In this document: piece by piece, positions 24,338 through 33,224 of the stretch
How positions within the stretch are numbered: the stretch's first letter is position 1
Layout: the number at the start of each line of letters is the position of its first letter
Assembly: GCA_938036545.1 (NCBI GenBank)
Contig: CALHQJ010000071.1
Location: forward strand, 1 to 35,007
Reading direction: 5' to 3'
Origin: an uncultured Clostridium sp.
Lineage (GTDB): Bacteria > Bacillota > Clostridia > Lachnospirales > Lachnospiraceae
DNA: 35,007 nucleotides
The notes under the pieces: generated by a model
The model's input: only the letters and a program-made list of their open reading frames with translations
What the model was told of the DNA's origin: nothing
Database searches by the model: none
Made by a program: the position numbers and the translations under genes

Positions 24338-24682
24338 TCAGCTCCTTAATCCTATTATAATCATAACCAGCCACAGAATTACCAGAAGCCCGCTTACGGG
24401 CAGGCTGATCCTGGCCAGTATGTAATTCTTTTCTTTTTCCATAAATGCATGAACGCTGTACCACAGTCCCAGTATGGAAAATACCAGGCTGGAAAATCCA
24501 AGCGCTCCTGCATACATGCCGCTCTGTCCCTGTTCCCGGACAGTAATATACATAGTACCGGCAAATAAAATCAGCCCTGCGGCACAAAGCCCCAGGGACC
24601 ATTTACTGTGTTTTGCCAAAGGTTTCCGGATATAGGAAACCTTTTTGGGCTTATCTTGCCTGACTTTTCTTTTTCCTAACAC
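24338..24682 (-). CDS. Small membrane protein, DUF6142-like
   Basis: The 114-residue protein has a basic N-terminus of about 28 residues, then three hydrophobic segments (about 29-50, 58-78 and 90-111). The middle GMYAGALGFSSLVFSILGLW part resembles DUF6142 as I recall it; function is unknown. Its start overlaps the end of the VanZ-like gene by 32 bp and it ends 4 bp before the aminopeptidase start, so translation is coupled. Confidence 0.7.
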   Translation of the reverse strand: MLGKRKVRQDKPKKVSYIRKPLAKHSKWSLGLCAAGLILFAGTMYITVREQGQSGMYAGALGFSSLVFSILGLWYSVHAFMEKEKNYILARISLPVSGLLVILWLVMIIIGLRS

Positions 24683-25136
24683 GATGTCTACTCCTTACCG
24701 TCTGTACGATCTGATACAGAATATAGCCAAGAACTGCGCCTGATACATTCAGCATAATATCGTCTACATCAAAGCTTCCCACTTTAAATACAAGCTGAAC
24801 AGTTTCTACGGACAGGCTGAAAAGAAAGCAAATCAAAAATGTATTGTACCATTTTTTGCTTCTGCGGCTGACTATGGGAAGGAAGAAGCCAGCCGGCAGA
24901 AACCCTGCAATATTGCCGATTACATTTAACAGAAAACTTTTCATCCCCACCACATCTCGGTATGTCCAGAATCTTCGGATTTCCTTAAAGGGTTCCAGAT
25001 TATAGGCATAGGTATCCTGGGGCCTGGTGGTTCTTCCAAACGCTTCCGCAAAGAACAGGAAATAGACCAGCAGGATCAGGTACGAGATAAACAACACCCA
25101 GCCCAGCTTTTGGTTCTTTGTCGTATTTTTAATCAT
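24651..25136 (-). CDS. VanZ-like family membrane protein
   Basis: The 161-residue product has about four membrane helices and VanZ-family landmarks: NVIGNIAGFLPAGFFLP near 67-83, a glutamate in SVETVQLVF near 110, and GSFDVDDIMLNVSGAVLGY near 118-136. VanZ of enterococci gives low teicoplanin resistance, but most family members lie outside resistance clusters and have no known role. No vanA/vanH-type genes occur here. The start lies 12 bp after a 49-codon gene, with a weak ribosome-binding site, suggesting coupling. Confidence 0.85.
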   Translation of the reverse strand: MIKNTTKNQKLGWVLFISYLILLVYFLFFAEAFGRTTRPQDTYAYNLEPFKEIRRFWTYRDVVGMKSFLLNVIGNIAGFLPAGFFLPIVSRRSKKWYNTFLICFLFSLSVETVQLVFKVGSFDVDDIMLNVSGAVLGYILYQIVQTVRSRHRVRKKKSQAR

Positions 25137-25148
25137 GCAATGCCCCGC

Positions 25149-25298
25149 TTAAAATTCGATTTCTGATTTGCGCTTTAACAGCAGCGCGCCGTTGACAATG
25201 GCCATAATTCCCACTGTCAGGCCGGTAACAGCGATAATGATTCCAATAGCAATATTTCCTGCACCTACATTGCGCATGGTCTTATATACTCGCTCCAT
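25149..25298 (-). CDS. 49-residue single-span membrane protein
   Basis: Read directly from the sequence: ATG at 25298, TAA at 25149-25151. The product has a basic N-terminus (MERVYKTMRNVGAGN), one or one-and-a-half hydrophobic helices (IAIGIIIAVTGLTVGIMAI) and a charged end (LLLKRKSEIEF). GGGAG lies 7 bases before the ATG. It sits 47 bp after pyrE and 12 bp before the VanZ-like gene, within the same string. I do not recognise a family. The clean start, reading frame and spacing make it a real gene. Confidence 0.75.
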   Translation of the reverse strand: MERVYKTMRNVGAGNIAIGIIIAVTGLTVGIMAIVNGALLLKRKSEIEF

Positions 25299-25345
25299 AC
25301 ATGTTCTCCCTTCCGGTAACACAAGGCTGTCTGAACCTTTTGTTC

Positions 25346-26020
25346 TTATTTTGCCCCGTACTGCTCATAATAAGCGTCAATAGCTGCTTTAATGGTATCA
25401 TCAATGACAACTTTGCCGCCGCACTCCCGATTATACAGATATTCGGTTACTTCCTGCATATTTACAATGGCAGCGGTTGGAAAACCGTATAAATCCTGAA
25501 TCTCTTCCAGAGCGCTCTTTTCTCCCTTTCCTCTCTCCATACGGTTTAAGGAAACGATTAAGCCCTTAATTTCAACGTTTCCCTGAGCCTTTAAAATCGG
25601 GAAGGTTTCTTCAATCGACTTGCCGGAAGTAGTAACGTCCTCAATCACAACAACTCTGTCGCCGTCTTTAATCGGGCTTCCAAGAAGGATTCCAGTATCG
25701 CCGTGATCTTTTACTTCTTTTCGGTTTGAGCAGTATTTTACATCTTTTCCATACAGCTCGCTGATAGCCATGGCAGTTGCAACGCTTAACGGAATACCTT
25801 TATAAGCCGGTCCAAATAATACGTCAAAATCCAGGCCGTAATTGTCGTGAATCGCCTTTGCATAATACTCGCCCAGCTTGCGAAGCTGAGTTCCGGTTAC
25901 ATATGCGCCTGCATTCATAAAGAATGGGGATTTCCGTCCGCTCTTTAACGTAAAATCGCCAAATTTTAAAACATTGCTGTCTACCATAAATTCAATAAAT
26001 TCCTGTTTGTACTGTTCCAT
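25346..26020 (-). CDS. pyrE: Orotate phosphoribosyltransferase
   Basis: The 224-residue enzyme joins orotate to PRPP to form OMP. Visible are FTLKSGRKSPFFMN at the N-terminus, FGPAYKGIPLS, the flexible-loop lysines in CSNRKEVKDHGDTG, and the PRPP motif VVVIEDVTTSGKS near 125-137. Length fits. GGAGG precedes the ATG. A terminator lies between pyrD and pyrE, so it has its own promoter; the string pyrE, small membrane protein, VanZ-like, DUF6142-like and M29 aminopeptidase then follows. Confidence 0.96.
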   Translation of the reverse strand: MEQYKQEFIEFMVDSNVLKFGDFTLKSGRKSPFFMNAGAYVTGTQLRKLGEYYAKAIHDNYGLDFDVLFGPAYKGIPLSVATAMAISELYGKDVKYCSNRKEVKDHGDTGILLGSPIKDGDRVVVIEDVTTSGKSIEETFPILKAQGNVEIKGLIVSLNRMERGKGEKSALEEIQDLYGFPTAAIVNMQEVTEYLYNRECGGKVVIDDTIKAAIDAYYEQYGAK

Positions 26021-26112
26021 ATCGAACCTCCGTATTGGCGGGCTTTCTTTGCCCTTATTTTCTATATTTCATCCCTGCTTCATCTGTGTGAGAGATTGTT
26101 CGTTTCAATTTT

Positions 26113-26140
26113 ATCATAGATTTCCTGTTATTTCAATCAA
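26113..26140 (-). promoter_or_regulatory. Probable pyrE promoter
   Basis: On the minus strand TTGATT (26135-26140), 16 bp, TATGAT (26113-26118). About 85 nt of leader precede the ATG; no PyrR-type attenuator is evident. The remaining gap 26141-26210 shows nothing clear. Confidence 0.5.
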
Positions 26141-26210
26141 GAAACGTCCTGAAGTGGGGGCATGATCTTGCGTACTTTCTTCCTCTAGAAACGTACACTG
26201 CAAAGCATAC

Positions 26211-26250
26211 AAAAAGACGGCACAGTCCCTATAAACAGGCCATGCCGCCT
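26211..26250 (-). terminator. Terminator of pyrF-pyrK-pyrD
   Basis: On the minus strand GGCGGCA pairs with TGCCGTC with further inner pairing, then five T. It begins about 9 bp after the pyrD stop codon. Confidence 0.75.
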
Positions 26251-26258
26251 AATGCATG

Positions 26259-27161
26259 TTATCTCACCGCACCGATTAACTCTTTAATATCCTCAATCTG
26301 GTGGCGTCTCATATAATTTTCAATTCCTGCTGCAATCTCTTCGGTTGCATACGGGTTGTGGAAATTAGCGGTTCCAACTGCTACTGCAGAAGCTCCTGCC
26401 AGAATAAATTCCATAGCGTCCTCTGCATTCATAATACCGCCCATGCCAATGATGGGCAGGCTGACAGCCTGGGCTACCTGATAGACCATGCGGACTGCCA
26501 CTGGCTTTACTGCCGGACCGGATAAGCCGCCGGTACGGTTTGCCACTGCAAAAGTCCGTCTGTTAATATCAATCTTCATACCGGTCAGGGTGTTAATTAA
26601 AGAAAGCACATCTGCACCGCCGGCTTCTGCCGCCTTTGCCATAACCGTAATATCCGTAACATTCGGACTCAGTTTCATAATGACCGGCTGTTTCGCATGC
26701 TTTTTCACTTCCCTGGTAATGGCTTCTACTGCCTTTGAGTCCTGGCCGAAAGCAATGCCGCCTTCTTTTACGTTTGGGCAGGAAATATTGATTTCCAGCA
26801 TGTCTACCGGCTGATCTCCCAAACGTTCTACCACCTCAATGTAGTCTTCTGTGGTCTTTCCGCAGACATTGACAATAATTTTGGTGTCGTACTGTTTTAA
26901 GAATGGAATATCTCTCTGCACAAACACATCAATGCCAGGATTCTGCAGGCCAATGGCATTGATCATGCCTCCGTAAGTCTCTGCAATACGCGGAGTGGGA
27001 TTGCCTGGCCAGGGTACGTTGGCAACGCCTTTTGTCACTACGGCTCCCAGCTTGTTTAAATCTACCATCTCGCCGTATTCTGCTCCTGATCCAAAGGTTC
27101 CGGAAGCTGTCATAACCGGATTTTTCAGTTCTACTCCGGCCAGGTTTACTCTGGTATTCAT
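26259..27161 (-). CDS. pyrD: Dihydroorotate dehydrogenase B, catalytic subunit
   Basis: The 300-residue FMN protein oxidises dihydroorotate to orotate. Class-B features are the LKNPVMTASGTFGSG start, the NAIGLQNPG motif, the active-site cysteine in NISCPNVKEGG near 131, and the GGLSGPAVKPVAVR and GIMNAEDAMEFILAGASAVAVGT phosphate-binding parts. It pairs with the PyrK subunit, whose stop codon overlaps its start (TAATG), so the two are made in step. Electrons go to NAD+ through PyrK. Confidence 0.96.
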   Translation of the reverse strand: MNTRVNLAGVELKNPVMTASGTFGSGAEYGEMVDLNKLGAVVTKGVANVPWPGNPTPRIAETYGGMINAIGLQNPGIDVFVQRDIPFLKQYDTKIIVNVCGKTTEDYIEVVERLGDQPVDMLEINISCPNVKEGGIAFGQDSKAVEAITREVKKHAKQPVIMKLSPNVTDITVMAKAAEAGGADVLSLINTLTGMKIDINRRTFAVANRTGGLSGPAVKPVAVRMVYQVAQAVSLPIIGMGGIMNAEDAMEFILAGASAVAVGTANFHNPYATEEIAAGIENYMRRHQIEDIKELIGAVR

Positions 27162-27937
27162 TACAGCTCCACCTCCTCTGCCCGAAAAACAGGGCCGTCT
27201 TTGCAGATTCGTTTGTTATGGACATGAGAGTGCTCGTCTACGTCTTTTGACTTGCATACGCAGGCCAGACATGCGCCGATTCCGCAGGCCATCTTTTCTT
27301 CTAATGATAAATAACATTCAATCTTATGCTCCATTGCATAAGCCTTAATTGCCCGAAGCATGGGAGTGGGACCGCAGGCGAAAATCACGTCTGCCTCTAA
27401 TCCGTTTTCCCGAACTGCATCCATTACGTTTCCCTTTGTGCCAGCGCTTCCGTCTTCTGTAGCAGCATATACAGAAGCATATGGCTCAAATTCATCTTTT
27501 AAAAACATACCGGCGTCACGGTATCCCAGCACTGCCTGTTTTTCACAGTCCAGCTCCTTTGCCAGTTCCAGCATAGGCGGGATGCCAATGCCTCCGCCCA
27601 TTAAAAACGCCTTTTTTCCGGTCATATTTTCCAGTGGAAAGCCATTTCCCAGAGGGCCTAAAATGTCGATAGAATCTCCTGCCTGATAATGGGAAAATTC
27701 TTCTGTCCCAGCGCCTGCAACGCGGTAAACCAGACGGATTCTTCCTTTTTCCTTGTCTACTTCACAAAGGCTGATAGGGCGCGGAAGCAGCTTTGCGCCA
27801 TCTTTGGAATACACAGAAACGAACTGACCGGCCTTTGCCTGAACCGCTACCGGCTCTGCGTCAATCCACATGCTGTAAATTCCCTCTGCCAGCTTTTCCT
27901 GACTGGCTACTGATGCTGTTAATTTTACCTGTGCCAT
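27161..27937 (-). CDS. pyrK: Dihydroorotate dehydrogenase B, FAD/2Fe-2S electron-transfer subunit
   Basis: The 258-residue protein passes electrons from PyrD to NAD+. An FAD-binding barrel (RPISLCEVD, VYRVAGAGTEEFS), an NAD-binding part (LMGGGIGIPPMLELAKEL) and a C-terminal 2Fe-2S site (CGIGACLACVCKS followed by a later Cys in RICKDGP) are all seen. Length is normal. It lies 19 bp after pyrF and overlaps pyrD at its end. Confidence 0.95.
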   Translation of the reverse strand: MAQVKLTASVASQEKLAEGIYSMWIDAEPVAVQAKAGQFVSVYSKDGAKLLPRPISLCEVDKEKGRIRLVYRVAGAGTEEFSHYQAGDSIDILGPLGNGFPLENMTGKKAFLMGGGIGIPPMLELAKELDCEKQAVLGYRDAGMFLKDEFEPYASVYAATEDGSAGTKGNVMDAVRENGLEADVIFACGPTPMLRAIKAYAMEHKIECYLSLEEKMACGIGACLACVCKSKDVDEHSHVHNKRICKDGPVFRAEEVEL

Positions 27938-27956
27938 GGGTTCCTCCTGGAGCTTT

Positions 27957-28874
27957 TTATAATACGCTGTTAATATCTGCTACCATGTCGATAACAGCCT
28001 GTCTGGATGCATCTGCAAAATGCTCTGGACCAAACTTATCATAAGGAGCTTTCTTATATGCGGCAATAATACCTCTGGAAGAATTGACAATTGCTCCTAA
28101 TCCGTCTTCATTAAAGCAGTACTTCAAATCTTCTGCAGTACCGCCCTGAGCGCCGTAGCCTGGTACTAAGAAATAGGTATTTGGCATCAGCTTTCTTAAA
28201 ATGCGGCTCATTTCCGGATAAGTAGCGCCTACAACTGCGCCTACGTTGCTGTAGGTTCCGTCCATAGACTCTTTGCCCCACTCTACAACCTTATCTGCAA
28301 CCAGTTCATATACTGGACGGCCGTCTACCAGCTTGTCCTGAAACTCTCCGCTGGAAGGATTGGAAGTCTTAACCAGAATAAACAGACCCTTATCATTCTC
28401 CTTGCAGGCGTCTACAAAAGGCTTTACTCCGTCTGTTCCAAAGTATGGATTTACGGTTACAAAATCTGTGCCAAAACCGGAAAATACATTAGAACCTACC
28501 GTTACTTTGCCAATATGAGCCGTTGCATATGCAGCAGAAGTAGAACCGATATCGCCTCTCTTAGCGTCTCCGATTACAATCAGGCCCTTTTCCTGGCAGT
28601 AATCTACGGTTTTCTGGTATACTTTTAAGCCTTCAATGCCAAACTGCTCATACATGGCAATCTGAGGCTTTACAGATGGAATCAAATCATAAGTTGCGTC
28701 TACGATTGCTTTATTAAACTGCCAGATAGCATCTGCTGCGCCTTCTAAAGTCTCACCGTATTCGGAAAAAGACTTCTTCAGTAAATGCTCTGGAAGATAA
28801 GACAGCATCGGGTCTAAGCCAACGCAGATCGGGGCCTTGGTCTTCTGGATTTTTTCTACTAATTTCTGAATCAT
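27957..28874 (-). CDS. pyrF: Orotidine 5'-phosphate decarboxylase, long (type 2) form
   Basis: The 305-residue enzyme turns OMP into UMP. APICVGLDPMLSYLP at the N-terminus and the catalytic GDAKRGDIGSTSAAYA (Asp-Lys-Asp array) are typical of the longer type-2 enzymes of about 270-310 residues. The start at 28874 is chosen because AAGGAGGAA lies 8 bases before it; the reading back to 28910 would contain that site. It leads the pyrF-pyrK-pyrD operon and is divergent from the flavodiiron gene. No strong promoter was found in the gap. Confidence 0.95.
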   Translation of the reverse strand: MIQKLVEKIQKTKAPICVGLDPMLSYLPEHLLKKSFSEYGETLEGAADAIWQFNKAIVDATYDLIPSVKPQIAMYEQFGIEGLKVYQKTVDYCQEKGLIVIGDAKRGDIGSTSAAYATAHIGKVTVGSNVFSGFGTDFVTVNPYFGTDGVKPFVDACKENDKGLFILVKTSNPSSGEFQDKLVDGRPVYELVADKVVEWGKESMDGTYSNVGAVVGATYPEMSRILRKLMPNTYFLVPGYGAQGGTAEDLKYCFNEDGLGAIVNSSRGIIAAYKKAPYDKFGPEHFADASRQAVIDMVADINSVL

Positions 28875-28981
28875 CGGGATTTCCTCCTTAATCTTACCGC
28901 CCTTAGGCATACTGATTTTATTTTAACATAAATTTTCCAAATAGAACACCCCCTATTTTTTTCAAAATTCCTGATAAACCA

Positions 28982-29010
28982 ATGACATTTTGGAGACTTT
29001 ATAGTATAAT
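28982..29010 (+). promoter_or_regulatory. Promoter of the flavodiiron gene
   Basis: ATGACA (28982-28987), 17 bp, TATAAT (29005-29010). A GAAAGGTGG site precedes the ATG at 29086. The 5' leader is about 70 nt. Confidence 0.7.
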
Positions 29011-29085
29011 ATAGAATTTGGAACACGAAATCAGTCAATACTAACTCCCATTACATACATTCATGAATAGAAAGGTGGATTCCCC

Positions 29086-30294
29086 ATGTATTGTACCAGA
29101 AAAGTAACTGACAGTATTCATTGGGTAGGCGGAAATGATCGCCGTCTTGCTTTATTTGAGAATCTGTTTCCCATCCCCAATGGCGTTTCTTACAACTCTT
29201 ATGTGATCCTGGACGAGAAGACCGCCCTTATGGATACCGCAGATCCTTCTATCCGGTCTCAGTTTCTGGAAAATGTGCAGCACGTTTTAAACGGCCGTTC
29301 TCTGGATTACCTGATCGTCAACCATATGGAACCGGATCACTGCTCTGCAATTGCAGATATTGTAAACCTTTACCCAGAAGTCAAGCTCGTCGGAAATGCA
29401 AAAACTTTCCAGATTATGGGACAGTTTTATTCCATCTCCGATTTATCCGACCGCTCTGTAGTTGTAAAAGACGGAGATACCTTAGAGCTTGGAAGCCACA
29501 CCCTGGCCTTTTACATGACCCCTATGGTACACTGGCCGGAGGTAATGGTTACTTATGAAACTTCTGAAAAAGTGCTGTTTTCCGCAGATGCGTTCGGTAC
29601 TTTCGGCGCATTAAACGGCAATATTTTCAATGATGAAATCAATTTTGACAGAGACTGGCTGAATGACGCCAGAAGATACTACACCAATATCGTTGGAAAA
29701 TTCGGCGCTCAGGTTCAGTCTGCCATCAAAAAATTAAGCACGCTGGACATCCAGATTATCTGCCCTTTACACGGTCCTGTCTGGAGAAGCGACATTCCAT
29801 ATCTGCTGGACAAGTACCAGCACTGGAGCACCTATACCCCTGAGGAACAGGCCGTTGTAATCCTCTACGGCTCTATGTACGGCAATACAGAAAACGCCGC
29901 TAATGTCCTGGCTTCTATTCTGGCTGAAAAAGGCATTAAGAATATCGCTGTATATGATGTTTCCTCCACTCATGTTTCTCAGTGTATCTCGGAATCCTTC
30001 CGTGCAAGCCACATTGTCCTGGCTGCTCCTACTTATAATGGCGGACTGTATCCGGCCATGGAGCACGTTCTGTTAGATATGAAGGCTTTAAATCTTCAGA
30101 ACCGTACCATAGCTTTACTGGACAATGGTTCCTGGGCAAGCACTGCTTCCAAGCAGATGAAGGCGATTTTGGAAACCATGAAAAACATGACGGTCTTAGA
30201 AACCGGCGTAAGCTTAAAATCCTCTTTAAATGATGCACAGATGGATGTTTTAGAAACTCTGGCATCCGAAATTGCAGAAGGCATCTGCCAATAA
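29086..30294 (+). CDS. A-type flavodiiron protein (FprA family)
   Basis: The 402-residue protein has an N-terminal metallo-beta-lactamase-like domain with a diiron site (His80, Glu82, Asp84 and His85 in NHMEPDHC, His149, Asp168, His229) and a C-terminal flavodoxin domain from about 258 (ILYGSMYGNTENAA FMN loop). All ligands of the family are present. Such enzymes reduce O2 to water or NO to N2O, protecting anaerobes. No rubredoxin domain is attached, so the electron donor must be another protein. It has its own promoter and ends in a strong bidirectional terminator. Confidence 0.95.
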   Translation: MYCTRKVTDSIHWVGGNDRRLALFENLFPIPNGVSYNSYVILDEKTALMDTADPSIRSQFLENVQHVLNGRSLDYLIVNHMEPDHCSAIADIVNLYPEVKLVGNAKTFQIMGQFYSISDLSDRSVVVKDGDTLELGSHTLAFYMTPMVHWPEVMVTYETSEKVLFSADAFGTFGALNGNIFNDEINFDRDWLNDARRYYTNIVGKFGAQVQSAIKKLSTLDIQIICPLHGPVWRSDIPYLLDKYQHWSTYTPEEQAVVILYGSMYGNTENAANVLASILAEKGIKNIAVYDVSSTHVSQCISESFRASHIVLAAPTYNGGLYPAMEHVLLDMKALNLQNRTIALLDNGSWASTASKQMKAILETMKNMTVLETGVSLKSSLNDAQMDVLETLASEIAEGICQ

Positions 30295-30316
30295 AAAATG
30301 TTTCAATCACGGAATC

Positions 30317-30361
30317 AAAAAACGCCTATCCTGTCTCAATCCGCAGGATAGGCGTTTTTAT
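30317..30361. terminator. Bidirectional terminator between convergent genes
   Basis: AAACGCCTATCCTG pairs with CAGGATAGGCGTTT over about 14 bp with an 8-9 base loop. T-runs occur on both strands. It serves the flavodiiron gene and the convergent 142-residue gene. Confidence 0.9.
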
Positions 30362-30363
30362 TC

Positions 30364-30792
30364 TTATAAAAAACCTTTCAGCTTTTCCAGGCTTTTTTCT
30401 TCAAATTTCTGTAAATCTCCCATCAGCTTTCCAATTTTCGGTTCTGCATCCGGATACTCTTTGAGTTTCTTAATTGCGTCATTGATTCCCATGGTGCTTC
30501 CCTGAATCAGCATTTCCGCCATGTGGGATCTGCTTTTGTCCACCATAGTCTGCATATTAATCATCAGATAGGTCCGAAGCTTTTCAAAGGTACTCAACCC
30601 CTTTTCATCACAGCCCATCTGGCACAACATGTCCTTTGCTTTTTTATGAAATTCCAGATATCCTTCCTTCTGTTTTTCTAAAAAAGATTGAAATGCTTCA
30701 TCCTTGGTCATTTGTCCCAGTTGTTCCATGGTTTCCACACCCATCTGAGAATTTTGGTAAATAAAATTCAAAAGTTCTGCATTTCCATTCAT
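30364..30792 (-). CDS. Hypothetical helical protein, ferritin-like/DUF2383-like size
   Basis: The 142-residue soluble protein is predicted to be four long amphipathic helices with no signal peptide. Conserved-looking charged patches occur (EFHKKAKDMLCQMGC, with two Cys, and SHMAEMLIQGSTMG). The shape recalls ferritin-like bundles, but I do not see a complete set of Glu/His metal ligands and give no function. AGAGGAG lies before the ATG. It is convergent with the flavodiiron gene across a shared terminator. Confidence 0.6.
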   Translation of the reverse strand: MNGNAELLNFIYQNSQMGVETMEQLGQMTKDEAFQSFLEKQKEGYLEFHKKAKDMLCQMGCDEKGLSTFEKLRTYLMINMQTMVDKSRSHMAEMLIQGSTMGINDAIKKLKEYPDAEPKIGKLMGDLQKFEEKSLEKLKGFL

Positions 30793-30885
30793 ATCCGCAT
30801 ACTCCTCTCGCCTGATCCGCTCTTGTTATTGTTTTGTGGATCTACTCATAGCATGTACGGATTCCTTTCAATTATCCCCAAAGCC

Positions 30886-31956
30886 TTAAAATAATTTCAA
30901 ATACCAGGCAGGAGGCAGAATCCTCCGAATCACTCCAACCAAATCCAGCCATTTTTCTGCATCTATAAAAACCGGACACACCAAAAACAGCCCCAAAGCC
31001 AGCGCCGGAATTATCATGGCAATTGCTTTTGGGCTTGGCGCTGCTGCGCATAAAGCTCCTGCATACAAAACAGAAGCTGCTCCACATAGGGCCAGTGCTC
31101 CTATTTCCAGCGCAATACTCTCCAATCCTCCTGTCATCCACAGTCCTGACAATCCGGACACAGATGCCAGCAATACAGGTGCTGCAAGAGCTCCAATTTT
31201 GCACAGCATCCTTTCTCCATAGGGAATTGCCGAAAACAGCCCTCTCTTCTCATCCTCTTTTACAATGCAGGCAGCAAAAAATGCAGATAAAAAAACAAAG
31301 ATTCCAATCATACCTCTTACCGGAAAGGTTTCCTTTTTTGCCAGACTGCTCCGAACCTGCTGATCCGTCTCGTCTGTCAGGGTTCCGTATTCAAATCCAA
31401 AGGTGCTTCCATTTTCCAGATAAGTCTGATACCAATAAAGTGCTTCTTTCCCCAGCTTTTCTCCAGGCTGTTCCTGATTCCCCTGTTCTGTTCCTGTCAC
31501 ATAATCTTCAAAAATCATACCGTCATATCGGGCAGCCAGGGCGGAAAACACCACTTCTCCTACCAAAGGGTCTAATATGGTAGACGGAGCCGTATATACC
31601 GTAATAGAGCGCTTGTACCTGCCCTGCTCCAGTTTTTCTTCGAAGCCCTCTGGAAACAGGTATCCGCATTCTGCTGCTTTGGTCTGAACTTCTTTCTTGA
31701 GTTCTTCTTCCGTGGCGTATGGGACAAACTCAAACATACTTCCAGCTTTTCCCATTTCCACCAAATCTTTTACCACCTCTGTTCCCAGTCCGCCATCTTC
31801 TGAAACCACTCCAATCCGGATGCGGCTGGTTTCTTCCGGTTCCAGCCTGTGAATCCCCCAAAGAACTACCGGCATAATCAGAAGAAGGGCCGTAAAGCCA
31901 GGGTGACGCAGCCACCGTTTAATGGAAAGCACAAACCAGATAGTCATTCGTTTCAT
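30886..31956 (-). CDS. ABC-2 type permease, second of a pair
   Basis: The 356-residue protein has one N-terminal helix (about 18-36), a large extracytoplasmic region (about 40-205) and then about five helices, the layout of ABC-2 exporters such as YhgE/ABC2_membrane_3 types. A short conserved-looking end (PPAWYLKLF) closes it. It overlaps the previous permease by 4 bp (ATGA), so the two are coupled and probably form a heterodimer. No ATPase gene is in the window; it may lie beyond 35007 or elsewhere. The transported compound is unknown. Confidence 0.83.
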   Translation of the reverse strand: MKRMTIWFVLSIKRWLRHPGFTALLLIMPVVLWGIHRLEPEETSRIRIGVVSEDGGLGTEVVKDLVEMGKAGSMFEFVPYATEEELKKEVQTKAAECGYLFPEGFEEKLEQGRYKRSITVYTAPSTILDPLVGEVVFSALAARYDGMIFEDYVTGTEQGNQEQPGEKLGKEALYWYQTYLENGSTFGFEYGTLTDETDQQVRSSLAKKETFPVRGMIGIFVFLSAFFAACIVKEDEKRGLFSAIPYGERMLCKIGALAAPVLLASVSGLSGLWMTGGLESIALEIGALALCGAASVLYAGALCAAAPSPKAIAMIIPALALGLFLVCPVFIDAEKWLDLVGVIRRILPPAWYLKLF

Positions 31957-33206
31957 GCCCGTCCTCCTTTCCGGATTGCTGCGATGGCCAAGGACGCCAT
32001 ACTAATTCCCATCAGAATGAAAACCAGAGGCCAATGGGGCTCTCTTATGAAAAACCGTTTTACTCCGTCTAGTAATGCGGTTGTGGGAAGAAATGCTCCT
32101 ATCTTCTGAAAGCTTTCCGGCAGAAATACCTGTGGCAAAAAGCCGCCGGAAAATACCATCATGGCGCAGGTTCCCAAAAACAACGCCATCATGCCTCCCA
32201 GTTCTGTCCCAGTCAGACTGTAGAAAAGGACAATTAAAGATGCCGCAGTAAAAAGAAGGGCTGCCATCAGAATCGTTTTAAATAACAGGGTGCCCTGACT
32301 TTTCTCTCTTAATAATGCCAGAAAAGAAGAAATCTGTCCTCCTAGCGAACTGTCCCTGAAAATCCAGAGCAAGACGAATAATCCTGCCGCCAAAAATACC
32401 AATAACACCATCAGCAGCGCCGTCATTCCCGCTGCCATTGCCACAGTCTGTTTTCCCATTCCAATGCCCAACAGCTTCAGCTTTTCCTTCTTTGCCAGAT
32501 TATCTCCAGAAAAATATCCTGCTGCCGGTATACCGGAAAGCAACAGCAGAAATACTGCCGCTGCTGCTGCGTAATGATACGATGCCGCCACATCTTCTAC
32601 AGAAGAAACCTGGCGTTTACGATAATAGGATTCTCTGTCCATACTGTATGACAGGTACTTAGCATTTAGATACCGCTCTGCTTCTTTTATGCTTGCCGGA
32701 ACTCCATACAATCCATTCATATGATTGGCGGCATAAATTCCTGCCTGAGCGCTGGAAAGAGTCCTGGCTCCGGCATCTGCCAGTTCCTTAAAAATCTGTT
32801 CCTCTACTCCCATAGGGCCTGGAAATAAAATCCTCACCGGACGGTTGCTTCCGTCTATAATACCGCCTATAAAATCTTCCGGTATTTCCATCAGGCAGGC
32901 AAATTCACCTGATTTCGTCCCTTCTTCTCCTTCTTTCGGTTCCACAAACACAAACTGGCATATGTTTTCCACACTGTCCAGGGAACCCAGCATAGAAACT
33001 GTCTTTTTCGCCAAACCATCCTGTTCCGGCAGCACTACGCCTACTTTTAAACGGTTCAATTCCCGTCCGCCTTCTAAGGTTTGAAAGGCAAAAAGGGCAA
33101 TGGCGCCCAGCAATCCTGCCAGCGCCATCGCCCCTGATGCAGCCCATGGAAGGATACGCAGAGCTCTTTTTATCTCCAATCTTACGTATACCAAAAACGT
33201 CCCCAT
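31953..33206 (-). CDS. ABC-2 type permease, first of a pair
   Basis: The 417-residue product repeats the layout of its partner: an N-terminal helix (about 19-42), a long external part (about 45-220) and about six helices (about 220-410), with GGMMALFLGTCAMMVFSGGFLP near 340. Both permeases share a similar EDGGLG/EQDGL-type region after the first helix, which suggests duplication. It starts 18 bp after the flavin-binding protein gene. Regulation is not evident in the window. Confidence 0.83.
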   Translation of the reverse strand: MGTFLVYVRLEIKRALRILPWAASGAMALAGLLGAIALFAFQTLEGGRELNRLKVGVVLPEQDGLAKKTVSMLGSLDSVENICQFVFVEPKEGEEGTKSGEFACLMEIPEDFIGGIIDGSNRPVRILFPGPMGVEEQIFKELADAGARTLSSAQAGIYAANHMNGLYGVPASIKEAERYLNAKYLSYSMDRESYYRKRQVSSVEDVAASYHYAAAAAVFLLLLSGIPAAGYFSGDNLAKKEKLKLLGIGMGKQTVAMAAGMTALLMVLLVFLAAGLFVLLWIFRDSSLGGQISSFLALLREKSQGTLLFKTILMAALLFTAASLIVLFYSLTGTELGGMMALFLGTCAMMVFSGGFLPQVFLPESFQKIGAFLPTTALLDGVKRFFIREPHWPLVFILMGISMASLAIAAIRKGGRA

Positions 33207-33224
33207 GTTCCCTCCTGCTCTCTG

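Noticed and set aside
24651..25136. VanZ-like gene as a glycopeptide resistance determinant
   Set aside because: No other van genes are present and VanZ-like proteins are widespread outside resistance clusters.
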